Below, one piece after another: positions 41,120-49,856 of a DNA stretch of 64,000 nucleotides. The position numbers were made by a program, and so were the translations under genes. The first letter of the stretch is position 1, and each line of letters begins with the position of its first letter. The notes under the pieces were generated by a model. That model was not told where the DNA came from and searched no databases. It was given only the letters and a program-made list of their open reading frames with translations. Source of the stretch: Gimesia chilikensis (lineage in GTDB: Bacteria; Planctomycetota; Planctomycetia; Planctomycetales; Planctomycetaceae); the NCBI RefSeq assembly GCF_007744075.1, contig NZ_CP036266.1, positions 4,015,748 through 4,079,747 on the forward strand, read 5' to 3'.

Positions 41120-42304
41120 ATGTCAGACAGAGAGCTCTCCCGGCAGCAACTATACGAAAAAGTCTGGTCCGTCCCAGCGTCTCGCCTGGCAACAGAATTC
41201 GGACTTTCTGACGTCGGGCTGGCAAAGCTTTGTAAACGCCATGATATCCCCCGCCCCCCACGTGGTTACTGGGCCAAGAAAGAAGTGGGCAAAGCTCCAG
41301 CACAAACACCACTCCCTCCAGGCGATAATGACGACCAAATCATCGTTTCCTATGTAGAACCAGAACGCTACGAAAAATCAGGATTGAGCGGGCAGATTCA
41401 AAAAAGTGAAACGGAAGAAGAAAAGCCTGAGAAGAAAATTGAAGTTGCCAGCAGTTTAAGAGGTGCCCATAAGCTGATTACCACAACGAAGGAAGAATTT
41501 ATCGGAGCTCAAGCAGGTGATGCTGGAATCCTGGTTCCTGATCAAAATCCATCCTTGAACATCAGCGTCACTCGAAACTGCCTTCACCGTGCGTTTTTAG
41601 TGATGGATGCAGTCATTAAAGCACTGGAGCTGAGAGACCTGACCGTCTCTGAGGGCCCCACTGTTTCCATCTTCGGGGAATCTGTTGCTTTTGGGATCAA
41701 GGAACGTATCAAAGTCACGAAGGAACTACCTGAAGAACATGACCTCACAGGTGCTTACCAATTTGCCTATAAAAACTACGTGACGCACGAGATCGCCACA
41801 GGGGAATTATCTATCTATATCGATGAACCGAATTCGTATCGAATAAGTAGTTATCGCAAGCAATGGAGAGATGCCAAAAAACAAAGGGTCGAAGACTGCT
41901 TAAACAAAGTCGTCAGCGGCTTAGTCAAATTTGCCGCTCGCAAGCGAGAAGTCAGACTCGAGGATGAAGAACGTGAAAGAGAATACAAACGAGCCGCCGA
42001 ACAACGTGCGTTAGAAAAACAACAGCGAGCGGAGCTGCGACAACAACAGGCTGAGGAACAGGAACGGGTAAATAGCCTGGTTCAGGAAGCCAGATCCTGG
42101 AAAACCAGTCGTGAGATTCGGCAGTACCTGGACTTCATACGTGAATCGAACAAATCCAGTTCAGGGGCTATTACTTTATCTCCTGAACTGGAGCAATGGC
42201 TGTCCTGGGCCGAAGATCAGGCTGACCGCCTGGACCCACTCAAAGAGTCTCCGTCTTCGATCCTCGACCTCGATATCCCGGAGGAGCCTCGATCGTGGTT
42301 CTAA
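41120..42304 (+). CDS. Conserved protein with N-terminal helix-turn-helix-like region
   Basis: 394 residues from the ATG at 41120. The first 60 residues (LSRQQLYEKVWSVPASRLAT, then GLSDVGLAKLCKRHDIPRPPRGYW) resemble a DNA-binding segment found in proteins on many bacterial mobile elements. I recall this N-terminus from unnamed families but know no function. Residues about 290-350 are a highly charged coiled coil with many Glu, Arg and Gln. The ankyrin-repeat gene overlaps its 3' end by 10 bases, so the two are probably translated together. Confidence 0.55.
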   Translation: MSDRELSRQQLYEKVWSVPASRLATEFGLSDVGLAKLCKRHDIPRPPRGYWAKKEVGKAPAQTPLPPGDNDDQIIVSYVEPERYEKSGLSGQIQKSETEEEKPEKKIEVASSLRGAHKLITTTKEEFIGAQAGDAGILVPDQNPSLNISVTRNCLHRAFLVMDAVIKALELRDLTVSEGPTVSIFGESVAFGIKERIKVTKELPEEHDLTGAYQFAYKNYVTHEIATGELSIYIDEPNSYRISSYRKQWRDAKKQRVEDCLNKVVSGLVKFAARKREVRLEDEEREREYKRAAEQRALEKQQRAELRQQQAEEQERVNSLVQEARSWKTSREIRQYLDFIRESNKSSSGAITLSPELEQWLSWAEDQADRLDPLKESPSSILDLDIPEEPRSWF

Positions 42305-43503
42305 CACCGACTCGGTACCGTCTGGCACAGTCACGTGAAGAAATTGAACCCCTGGTCCAACTCTGCAGAGAGGGCAAGGTGTTCCAGGTCCAGGAATGGA
42401 TCATTGAGAACAGGCCAGTCGATCCCCCAGCCCCTGCCAATGGAGGTAATCAAAAACATACCCCGCTACGGTACGCGATAGAGCGTGGTTTTCACAGTCT
42501 GGTAGAAGTGCTGCTGGAAGGGGGGGCCTCGATCGGCACTGAATATGGCTACTGTCCCATGAGGCTGGCGATCTCAAAACAAAGGCTGGACCTGGTAAAG
42601 CTGATCGCAGATCACGGATTTCAGGCGTCCAAGATCGACATGGATGAAGTCTTTGAGTCATGGCAACCTGAAATCATGGAGTATTTCATCGATAACGGTG
42701 CCGACGTGGAAACAGGCATGCCACTGGCGACTGCATTGTGTAATCGAACCCGGACCGCACTTCGGATATTCAAAAAATACCGGGAGCGTTTTCCCAGCTT
42801 TCCGGAACAGGCTAATGTGGCATTGCGCCATCACTGCCAGGAAGGAAACCTGAAGTGGGTCTCACTACTGTTGTGGGCAGGCGCTGACCCGTTTACCCCC
42901 GGTGAATCTGAGCCTGGCAGAGAAATCGATCCCGAAGATGGTGGACTATCCGCCCTCGGCTTTGCAGCACTCTGGGGAAACTACAAAGTATTCTCCTTAA
43001 AACAGGTCAAGATAAGCCCCGATCATCCAGCGGTCTACGAAATTTTGAAATACGCCGACAGAGACGAAGGCTACGACCTGATCCATGATCTGCTCAAACA
43101 GGGAATGAATCCGAACGAGCAGGACAATGGAGGCTGTTCTGCTATCCAATCCTTGCTGATTTCACTGGACTCGTGCATGTTCATGAGATACAGCTCCAGG
43201 GACGATCATGGCAGGAAATATGATACAGAGACTGCACGCAACAAGCTTAAACTAATTCATCTGCTGGCGAAGTACGGCGGGAAATGGATACCTGCCGAGA
43301 CTGGCGAGATCACAGAAGCTCGCCGGTCACTATTGAAAATGACTGCTGACTACACCGTGGAATTCGCCTGGATCATGTCAAAGTATCAAGGGTGTTCGAG
43401 AACGGACATCAAGACTCTGCTAAAAACTCCCACGATCAAAAAACATACCAAAGAGAACCGCCAGCAGCTGGATGAACTGATCGATCAACTCAGTACTGAA
43501 TAG
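42295..43503 (+). CDS. Ankyrin-repeat protein
   Basis: 402 residues starting at a GTG that overlaps the previous gene by 10 bases. At least four ankyrin-type repeats are visible, for example TPLRYAIERGFHSLVEVLLEGG, PMRLAISKQRLDLVKLIADHG and GNLKWVSLLLWAGADPF. Such repeats mediate protein-protein contacts, and no enzymatic domain is seen. The overlap suggests it acts together with the upstream HTH-like protein. Confidence 0.75.
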   Translation: MVLTPTRYRLAQSREEIEPLVQLCREGKVFQVQEWIIENRPVDPPAPANGGNQKHTPLRYAIERGFHSLVEVLLEGGASIGTEYGYCPMRLAISKQRLDLVKLIADHGFQASKIDMDEVFESWQPEIMEYFIDNGADVETGMPLATALCNRTRTALRIFKKYRERFPSFPEQANVALRHHCQEGNLKWVSLLLWAGADPFTPGESEPGREIDPEDGGLSALGFAALWGNYKVFSLKQVKISPDHPAVYEILKYADRDEGYDLIHDLLKQGMNPNEQDNGGCSAIQSLLISLDSCMFMRYSSRDDHGRKYDTETARNKLKLIHLLAKYGGKWIPAETGEITEARRSLLKMTADYTVEFAWIMSKYQGCSRTDIKTLLKTPTIKKHTKENRQQLDELIDQLSTE

Positions 43504-43871
43504 TCAGCCGGGAATTCATCTCAGTCTTCGCTATAGCCATCCAACCCCATTCCCCCCTGATTTGTCTTTCAGTATCCCAGGCAGCGTGCACACATAGGTC
43601 TATTATGAAAGTGCAGGATTCGACTGCATCGATGCGTAGCAGCAGCAACCTGATTAATCGAGAGAGACAGGGATGTTAGAAATTTTATTTTAATCCATAA
43701 AAATATTTTTTCATTTCACCTAACCCCTTACTAGAGTAGGTCATACAGCCGAATACTCGTTGACGATGCCATATTGATCTTCGCGATTATGGTTTTGAAA
43801 GTCATGCTGAAGGTCTGTTGGAGCCAAGGGGGCTTCAAGACCACATTCGAACACGCCAGAGGAAAGTTCAA
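43504..43871. other. Intergenic region at the start of the AT-rich stretch
   Basis: No gene is supported. Around 43675-43740 the sequence becomes strongly AT-rich (runs of A and T with a TATTTTTTC segment), which could hold a promoter for the small gene that follows. The base composition from here to about 48.5 kb looks lower in GC than the core. Confidence 0.4.
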
Positions 43872-44060
43872 ATGAGTAATGCAGAGAATTCCAAACAGTT
43901 GGTCAAGTTCTATGTTTCACAAGACCAACACGATCTAATCAGAGTTGCCGCGGCTCTGAATCGGAGGAGCATGGCAGCTTATGCGAGACAAATCGTGATC
44001 GCCGATGCCAAAACCGCTTCGACTTTGTTGCCGCCAGTCAAAGGAAAATTGAGTGGATGA
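43872..44060 (+). CDS. Small ribbon-helix-helix-like protein
   Basis: 62 residues from the ATG at 43872, after an AGAGGAAAGTTCAA site. The segment QLVKFYVSQDQHDLIRVAAA followed by NRRSMAAYARQIVI has the strand-helix-helix pattern of RHH DNA-binding proteins such as CopG or DUF1778 antitoxins. No toxin gene is adjacent, so it may be a copy-number or transcriptional regulator of a plasmid-like element. Assignment rests on pattern only. Confidence 0.5.
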   Translation: MSNAENSKQLVKFYVSQDQHDLIRVAAALNRRSMAAYARQIVIADAKTASTLLPPVKGKLSG

Positions 44061-44234
44061 GTCATCATGGGAAAAGATTCTCGGATCTGGGAGAATCTAA
44101 AAAGCATTATTTACATTCATCATCGTGTAATAGAACAGCTCTGAAGGCGAAGATGAAGCAATCGTATTTATAAAAAATAAACGTCGACACAAGCCTGCAA
44201 AACCAAGTGCCGACGCTCGTAGAAAGCAAGGACT

Positions 44235-44813
44235 ATGTTAACTCAAAACCCGGACCACGGAAAGTCGAATGTTACCGCAAAAAAGCAGCGCACCTCTCGA
44301 AAGTTATCCCCTCGAACATCGATTCAAACCTTCAATGATCTTTGCAGGAACGATGATGATGACAAGTACGGAAGTGCGTCCAAATCCCTCCACAAAGGGG
44401 AAACCCCTCAGAACACATTGAATGAGGAGGCTCGTAAAAAGTTCCTTAATCAGCGCGATCCAGAAGATGTGGATCGTGGCACTTTCGTCCCCAAAGAGGT
44501 GTTGTCCATAACCGGAAATGCTGCCGACGCTCTGACACTGGCACAGATTCTCTACTGGATGAGAAAGTCAGGCAAACGACCGATACCGGACAAGGATCTT
44601 TATTTCACATGGAATGCGTTGTCATCAAAAGAGCTCGGCGAACAACTCTGTCGAACAGAGGACGAGATTGAGAAATCACTCAAGCGGTTGAAGACTTCTG
44701 GGCTAATCGACTGGAAGACAAAAATGTTCGGCGGCTTCCGAAAGCGTCATATCTGGGTCAACTGGGAAAAGATCGCCAGCAAATATCAAAAAGTAAGGGA
44801 AGAAGAGAAATGA
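44235..44813 (+). CDS. Winged-helix protein of plasmid/phage type
   Basis: 192 residues. The N-terminal 75 are basic and probably disordered. Residues 80-185 look like a winged helix: GNAADALTLAQILYWMRK, then SSKELGEQLCRTEDEIEKSLKRLKTSGLIDWK pattern (seen in pieces), as in phage and plasmid replication or regulatory proteins. A region with three palindromes lies just downstream, before another winged-helix protein. It may be a replication accessory or a regulator. No specific family is recognised. Confidence 0.5.
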   Translation: MLTQNPDHGKSNVTAKKQRTSRKLSPRTSIQTFNDLCRNDDDDKYGSASKSLHKGETPQNTLNEEARKKFLNQRDPEDVDRGTFVPKEVLSITGNAADALTLAQILYWMRKSGKRPIPDKDLYFTWNALSSKELGEQLCRTEDEIEKSLKRLKTSGLIDWKTKMFGGFRKRHIWVNWEKIASKYQKVREEEK

Positions 44814-44862
44814 TTGATTTAGTCAAAAGGTGTGCCTGCAGCACCTATTGCTTTCACCAACC

Positions 44863-45122
44863 TGCCAAATGGCAACTTGGAAACCGCTCTCTGTCTGGTT
44901 GGTCAGCAGGTAACCCGCCAAATGGCGGAAACATAACTAAGAGTTACCTTACATAAGAGTTCCTACAAAAACTTACTCAGAAACAGGGCACATCTCGGCT
45001 TCGCCGTCAATGTGCCGGGATCCCATTATTTGATCGGGAGAAAGAAGAACAAATATAAGATCTGCTTTCTCCTGGTGTTTACCCCGATCACCAGGATACG
45101 GAGACCAAACCGCCATTTGGCG
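44863..45122 (+). repeat. Three palindromic GCCAAATGGC sites
   Basis: TGCCAAATGGCA at 44863-44874, CCGCCAAATGGCGG at 44915-44928 and CGCCATTTGGCG at 45111-45122. The first two share the core GCCAAATGGC; the third has the reverse-complement core GCCATTTGGC. They fill the 344-base gap between two winged-helix protein genes and are probably binding sites of one of them, as operators or as iteron-like elements of an origin. Confidence 0.7.
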
Positions 45123-45157
45123 AATTGGTCGAGAATCAATTTCGACAGGAGAGATGT

Positions 45158-46036
45158 ATGTTTGGTTTAGATGATAATGAGCGAGACGCGATCAAAAGAG
45201 AAACCCGTATGGTTTCCCTCACCCTTGAGGTGCTTGGCTTAGAAGATAGTACATCGCGAGTTCGTAAGTCTGGATTTGCCTCAGACTGTCCAATGCAACG
45301 GCTTACTTTCGAGGGGTTCAGATCCACCTTCTGGAATATGCCGATCCATTTAAATTATGAGAATCTATACAAGTTAATAAATCACACTTCCTGTAGACCG
45401 GGCAAAGTGTTGACCAAGCCTCAGAAAATGATAGTTGCTGAGAAATATGAAGAATGCCTGCTTGATGCTTCACCTGAAAACAGAGGACGACCAGTCGGGA
45501 TGATTTTCCCCTACGATCGCATCAGGGGGGGATTGATCATGCACAATGCAGATTTCCTGCTGAATAGATCGAATAGTGATTGTCAGGTTCGGTGGAATGT
45601 AAATGGCCAGCCAAGATGTATTGAACGCTATGCGTCTGTTCTGAGGTATTTACATGACTCCGGATGGCAATCGGGCATTGAGGAGAAAACTGATCGGACG
45701 CCTCCATTCTCCCCGATTCAGCTTATGCAAATCGTTAGCGATCCGTCTGCACTCAGGATAATGCTGTTTTTGAACGAGTTATCGAGCCAGAGTCCCAGCA
45801 TATCGGAAGATCTGGCAGCAGCATCTGCTGAGATTCTCCGGAAACAGCATCGGCGCTGGATTTGCGTCAAGCAGAAAGACATGGCCTTGAAGACGGGATT
45901 AACTCACGATCAGGTCAAACGAGCCGTTGTGTGGCTCAAGAAAGGAGGTTTGATAAGCGTTCATACACAAGGAAGATTGAACTGTTACTTCATAAAGACT
46001 GACACTTGTTATCACATTTTAAAGGACTGGACCTAA
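45158..46036 (+). CDS. Winged-helix protein, possible replication initiator
   Basis: 292 residues from the ATG at 45158 after ACAGGAGAGATGT. The C-terminal 60 residues show a clear winged helix (ICVKQKDMALKTGLTHDQVK, then RAVVWLKKGGLISVHTQGR). The rest is not recognised. The upstream gap holds three palindromes, a layout seen for initiators or autoregulated proteins of integrated plasmids. The next gene starts directly after its stop, so the two are translationally linked. Confidence 0.45.
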   Translation: MFGLDDNERDAIKRETRMVSLTLEVLGLEDSTSRVRKSGFASDCPMQRLTFEGFRSTFWNMPIHLNYENLYKLINHTSCRPGKVLTKPQKMIVAEKYEECLLDASPENRGRPVGMIFPYDRIRGGLIMHNADFLLNRSNSDCQVRWNVNGQPRCIERYASVLRYLHDSGWQSGIEEKTDRTPPFSPIQLMQIVSDPSALRIMLFLNELSSQSPSISEDLAAASAEILRKQHRRWICVKQKDMALKTGLTHDQVKRAVVWLKKGGLISVHTQGRLNCYFIKTDTCYHILKDWT

Positions 46037-46693
46037 ATGACTAATCAACAAACATTCCCATCCCCTCAGAACCTTTGGAAACAATTCGCTGAAAAATTGC
46101 GATTTCAGTATTGGATACGCAGAAATCTTACCACTGGACAAGGCGATGATCAGATTTGGTATGAATTAGCGCGGGCCCTGACGTCTCAAATCATTCCAAT
46201 GGGATTGTTCATCGATTCACAGTTTTATTCATCAGAGAAACTATACAGGTCTCCTAGCCCAAGGGAGCTACTTGGCCAAAAGGCGTTTCAAAGATATGAG
46301 AAATATCATAACAAACAAGCTGATAAGCTTGAAAACACGATGGTCATAAATTTGCGATCTCAAATTCAGAAGGCCAGAACTGAAATAAATTGTAAGATGG
46401 GATTTAGCACATGCACTTTAGAGAGCGCAGTCAGTTACATTCTAGTTACTGAGGAAGATGAACTGTCCCCCCTGTTTTGTTACTGCCTTTTATCTCAAAT
46501 GGAAAGACTCTCATACATGACACAAGACTATTTTGTGAATGCTGTGCTTGAGTACGTGCCACTAAGAGATGAATACGATGCCGTATGGGGCTCGCACATT
46601 CCCGAAGGCTTTCGAGAATTGGCTTTGGATACTTACTGTAACCTGTTCGCTCCTGACCTTGAAGGGAGCCGTTCTCTCGTACAAAGCGAATAA
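46037..46693 (+). CDS. Unrecognised protein co-transcribed with the winged-helix gene
   Basis: 218 residues; its ATG follows the TAA of the previous gene with no spacing, so it is probably translated by re-initiation. It is soluble, Tyr- and Gln-rich and mainly alpha-helical by composition. I recognise no motif or family. Confidence 0.55.
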   Translation: MTNQQTFPSPQNLWKQFAEKLRFQYWIRRNLTTGQGDDQIWYELARALTSQIIPMGLFIDSQFYSSEKLYRSPSPRELLGQKAFQRYEKYHNKQADKLENTMVINLRSQIQKARTEINCKMGFSTCTLESAVSYILVTEEDELSPLFCYCLLSQMERLSYMTQDYFVNAVLEYVPLRDEYDAVWGSHIPEGFRELALDTYCNLFAPDLEGSRSLVQSE

Positions 46694-46739
46694 GTTAAAG
46701 CACTTTTAAGAATTTAATACTTACTCTTTCGATTTCGAT

Positions 46740-47000
46740 GACATGTCGGGTGGTGGGATCGGATAAGTTGAGTGTTTTACAAGGCTCGGGAAATCACTGC
46801 TATCCGTCCCTTCATCCGGGTAGTATGACGGCCTCTTCAAACTGACAACATCTGATTCGCAGATAGCCCACGTCGTATAACACGGCTTGGGCTATCTGAA
46901 TCTAAATAACGCTTTTTGAATCCAAAAACAGACTTCAAACGGATTCTAATAAATGCCACTTTTGACGCTAACCTGAAGTTCTGACACCAGAACACGATAA
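46740..47000 (+). repeat. Non-coding segment with hairpins, element A
   Basis: CCGTC...GACGG is followed by a motif at 46843-46864 (TGACAACATCTG, then ATTCGCAGAT) that recurs at 48822-48843 with two changes. Within it ATCTG/CAGAT can pair. Next are the perfect inverted repeat AGATAGCCCA/TGGGCTATCT (46861-46870 with 46888-46897) and GAATCC/GGATTC. No gene is supported. The segment resembles the one upstream of 48931 and may be a duplicated RNA or protein-binding element. Confidence 0.5.
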
Positions 47001-47082
47001 CGAGCGGACTTAATATTTTTTTGAGAACGTCTTGGACCATGCACTTATCCAGGTTCAGGTCAGCTACCAGTTATTTGAGCTT

Positions 47083-47271
47083 TCAGCTTTCCTTTTCCAA
47101 CTGTTTCAGCCTGTAGACATCAGCGATGCCCAGGCCGGCATACATCTTCTTAGAGCGGAAAAAGTATCCTCTGTGATTCCCATCTTCCAGACGATCTCTG
47201 CTCCCCAGTACCTGACTCATGCTGCGGATTTCGAAGTTGTTTTGTTCCTCTGTGTAGCGTTTTAGTTTCAT
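47083..47271 (-). CDS. Possible small protein
   Basis: 62 residues starting MKLKRYTEEQNNFEIRSMSQ, with a protein-like charge pattern and an AAAGGACCAGATCT leader before the ATG. It is on the opposite strand to its neighbours and sits between repeat element A and the first of two paralogous genes, where it appears inserted. No family recognised; could be spurious. Confidence 0.4.
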   Translation of the reverse strand: MKLKRYTEEQNNFEIRSMSQVLGSRDRLEDGNHRGYFFRSKKMYAGLGIADVYRLKQLEKES

Positions 47272-47527
47272 AGATCTGGTCCTTTTACTGAATACTTGAA
47301 AACATTATTTTCGAATTCACTACTTGAGAAGAAGGTTACAAAAAAAACTAAAAATAATTTTCAACCTATATGCGGCCATTTTTGTCGCATAAACAAGGTT
47401 CTAAAACGCTCCCCCTCAAAGAGGTCATCTATCTGGTCTTGCTCACCTGTCATACAATGTGGGTTTGCACTTTACCAAGTCAAAAGTGCCTGACCAATTT
47501 GTAGTAGACATTAACAAGGAGAAAAAA

Positions 47528-48382
47528 ATGTCGCTTACGAATGAACCCCCTCAATTGAACATGTTCGCACCGCCGTGTTGGCGCTGGAATACGGCTTGCG
47601 AAATCAGCGAATCCTCGCTTGCGGATCAGATCCTGGAAGATCAGATCACTCAGGATGCTGTTGACTATCTAAAGTCCCAGGACGAAGCCCAGTACCCAGA
47701 AATTTATGAAGCCTGCCAGATCTTTCAGGAAGACGGTCTTTGCCGTGCTGAGATGGAAGCACGCATTCTGGTAGGACAATCTGATGCAGAGATCGCCGTC
47801 CACTGCGATCTCACGCAGGAAATTGTTGATATTTATGAAAAACTATTCTTCAGTGTGCGACATCGGACCACGCCCTCCGACTGGCTGCTTAAGCACACGG
47901 TGGGGCCGCCTCACTTTACAGGTTTTAAGGATCACCATCTCAGACAGCTCTGGGCCTGGTTTGCCCTTCATGGAGTACCTGAGGTACTCGACCAAGTCAT
48001 CTGGGCCTACTACGAAGAACTCGAACATACTGATGACACGGGCTTGTCCATCTATCTCCATCCCGGTTCCTACGTTCATTCTGACTTACAGGCCATGATC
48101 GCGGACTGTGTGACACCATACTTCCCGCCACTGTATCAGTGGGATCATGTTTTTCTGCGATACTATCAGTTCATTCAGGAGTTGCCCATATCTGAAGAAC
48201 TGCAGACACCCCCATCCCAAAACTATCATAACAAGATCAAAGTTGCTTATGGTGTCCTGACTTCAGGTCTGAAAGTGATAACCGCCGTCTGGGATTGCAA
48301 TCTGCCTATTAAAGAATCTCCGACTGAAGAGATAGAGAATATTCTTCGAATGCTGGACTTACAGAAGACTGCCAGTACCTAA
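47528..48382 (+). CDS. Unknown protein, first copy of a duplicated family
   Basis: 284 residues from the ATG at 47528 with an AAGGAGAAAAAA leader. It begins with MFAPPCWRWNTA (residues 11-22) and contains EARILVGQSDAEIAVHCDLT and VHSDLQAMIADC. The EARILVGQ(S/T)DAEIA segment followed by a helix resembles a helix-turn-helix recognition unit. It is clearly paralogous to the gene at 48931-49794, sharing these blocks in the same order. Function unknown. Confidence 0.7.
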   Translation: MSLTNEPPQLNMFAPPCWRWNTACEISESSLADQILEDQITQDAVDYLKSQDEAQYPEIYEACQIFQEDGLCRAEMEARILVGQSDAEIAVHCDLTQEIVDIYEKLFFSVRHRTTPSDWLLKHTVGPPHFTGFKDHHLRQLWAWFALHGVPEVLDQVIWAYYEELEHTDDTGLSIYLHPGSYVHSDLQAMIADCVTPYFPPLYQWDHVFLRYYQFIQELPISEELQTPPSQNYHNKIKVAYGVLTSGLKVITAVWDCNLPIKESPTEEIENILRMLDLQKTAST

Positions 48383-48537
48383 GCCATGAGTCCCCCTATG
48401 CCGCCCTGTTTTCCAGGTCATAACTGGGGAATCCCAAAATTTGTAGTGCATAAGCCAGGAGAAATGTATGAAGCGTGACCAGAAGATCGGCAAATAGAAG
48501 TAGCATTACCTCAACCAGGGTAAACAAAGAACATGTC

Positions 48538-48686
48538 GGACGAGGTCAGAAATCCGCATAAGCGGAACTGAGTGACCAGGAAGGGCGTCTGCAGGAATAC
48601 CATGGCCGGTATAACGGCAAGCACATCAGAACCCGAAGGATCGTGTCAGTGCCGCTGTAGATAAGCCTTTCCTGGTCACCTCGTCC
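48538..48686 (+). ncRNA. Candidate structured RNA with a long closing stem
   Basis: GGACGAGGT (48538-48546) pairs with ACCTCGTCC (48678-48686), and TGACCAGGAA (48573-48582) with TTCCTGGTCA (48669-48678). The 3' halves are contiguous, whereas the 5' halves are split by 26 bases carrying a hairpin TCCGC-ATAA-GCGGA (48553-48566). Inside are ATACC/GGTAT (48597-48612) and CGGCA/TGCCG (48615-48654). The 18-bp stem with a side hairpin looks like a selected multibranched RNA. Strand and function are unknown; no known class is recognised. Confidence 0.45.
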
Positions 48687-48687
48687 C

Positions 48688-48910
48688 TGTTTCAGGCGAT
48701 CAGCCTCATAAGCCGTCCTCGTCGGCCAGGAGCGTGTCTGAATACCATAGGACATCCAGAACATATTCAAATACCCGCACCTGTCTACCCACCTTGGAGG
48801 GGCAGACAGGTGCCTGATACGTGACAACATCTGGTTAGCAGATTCCCTGTGACATATAATCTGACTTGATCGTATTCAAGTCGAAAAAGTAATTCGTGAA
48901 TTCGACCTTA
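48688..48910 (+). repeat. Non-coding segment with hairpins, element B
   Basis: The start imperfectly repeats part of the structured segment upstream: CCAGGA, GTCTG and AATACCAT recur in the same order at about 48727-48749. A perfect hairpin follows (GCACCTGTCT at 48777-48786 with AGACAGGTGC at 48804-48813). Then comes the 22-base motif at 48822-48843 shared with element A, and GACTTGA/TCAAGTC around TCGTAT. It immediately precedes the second paralogous gene and may act in its leader. Confidence 0.5.
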
Positions 48911-48930
48911 ACCTTAGAAAGGAATCTAAG

Positions 48931-49794
48931 ATGATTAGAACTAACGCCACTGTAAAAATGGATCCGTTTACCCCTCCCTGCTGGAGGTGGGAAGTTGCAG
49001 AACAGCTTTTTAATAAACCGGCCCTCGACGAAATACCTGATGACCAGGTAACCCGGGATGCATTAACCTACCTCAGAACCGGGGATTCGTCCCAATTCCC
49101 CGAGATGCATACTTCCAGACAGATCTTTCTGGAAGACGGGTTGAGGCGTGCAGCACTGGAAGCGAGGATTCTGGTCGGGCAGACAGATGCCGAAATTGCA
49201 GAGCTCTGTAAATACACGCCGGAACTGGTTCAGGTTTATGCCGATCTATTTTTCTGCGTGCGTGATTTCCCTAAAGCTTCTGACTGGAAACTCAGGTATG
49301 CCGTCGGTAAGCCACATTATTACGGTTATCAAGACCACAACCTGCGGCAGATGTGGAACTGGTTTGGTCTGATGGGAGAATCGTTGGGATTAAATCATGT
49401 GATCCAGTCTTACTACGATGAACTCAGGCCAGATGATGAGCCCACTCTGAGTGTTTATTTACGCCCCACTTCCAGTGTAGACCTGAGACTGCAGGCAGTG
49501 ATAGCAGAATGTATTTTCCCGAACTTTCAGCCCGAAAGCAAATGGGAGTATGAGTTTGCGTACTATTCCCAGCTGATTAATCTGCTCCAGACTCAAGAAG
49601 AAAAAAGTAGTGCTTTACAGGAATACAAAAAAGACCGCATCAAGTACGTTTATCAGTATTTAAAAGGCAAGATTAAAAGCCAGCCACCTGAACGGAAAGA
49701 GTACAGTACAGCCTCACGTTCTCCAGTCAGAGAAATCCGCAAGATTCAGGAGCGGCTGCGATCACTGGAGTTGGGGGCACCGAACCCGATTTAG
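48931..49794 (+). CDS. Unknown protein, second copy of a duplicated family
   Basis: 287 residues, paralogous to the gene at 47528-48382: both share PPCWRW near the N-terminus, EARILVGQTDAEIAELC in the middle, an H-NLRQMWNWF-type block and a YYDEL segment. The C-terminus differs, with a basic region (IKYVYQYLKGKIKSQ) and a helix. The ATG follows TTAGAAAGGAATCTAAG. The conserved centre could be DNA-binding. Function unknown. Confidence 0.7.
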   Translation: MIRTNATVKMDPFTPPCWRWEVAEQLFNKPALDEIPDDQVTRDALTYLRTGDSSQFPEMHTSRQIFLEDGLRRAALEARILVGQTDAEIAELCKYTPELVQVYADLFFCVRDFPKASDWKLRYAVGKPHYYGYQDHNLRQMWNWFGLMGESLGLNHVIQSYYDELRPDDEPTLSVYLRPTSSVDLRLQAVIAECIFPNFQPESKWEYEFAYYSQLINLLQTQEEKSSALQEYKKDRIKYVYQYLKGKIKSQPPERKEYSTASRSPVREIRKIQERLRSLELGAPNPI

Positions 49795-49856
49795 CCCACT
49801 TGATCATAAGGTTCCGAGAACAGAAAAAATCGTTGACACCACCATGGAGAACTACG

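Noticed and set aside
48546-48830. A 94-codon minus-strand frame
   Set aside because: It lies in the structured non-coding segment, lacks a ribosome binding site and has a Trp/Arg/Ser-rich composition caused by the stems.
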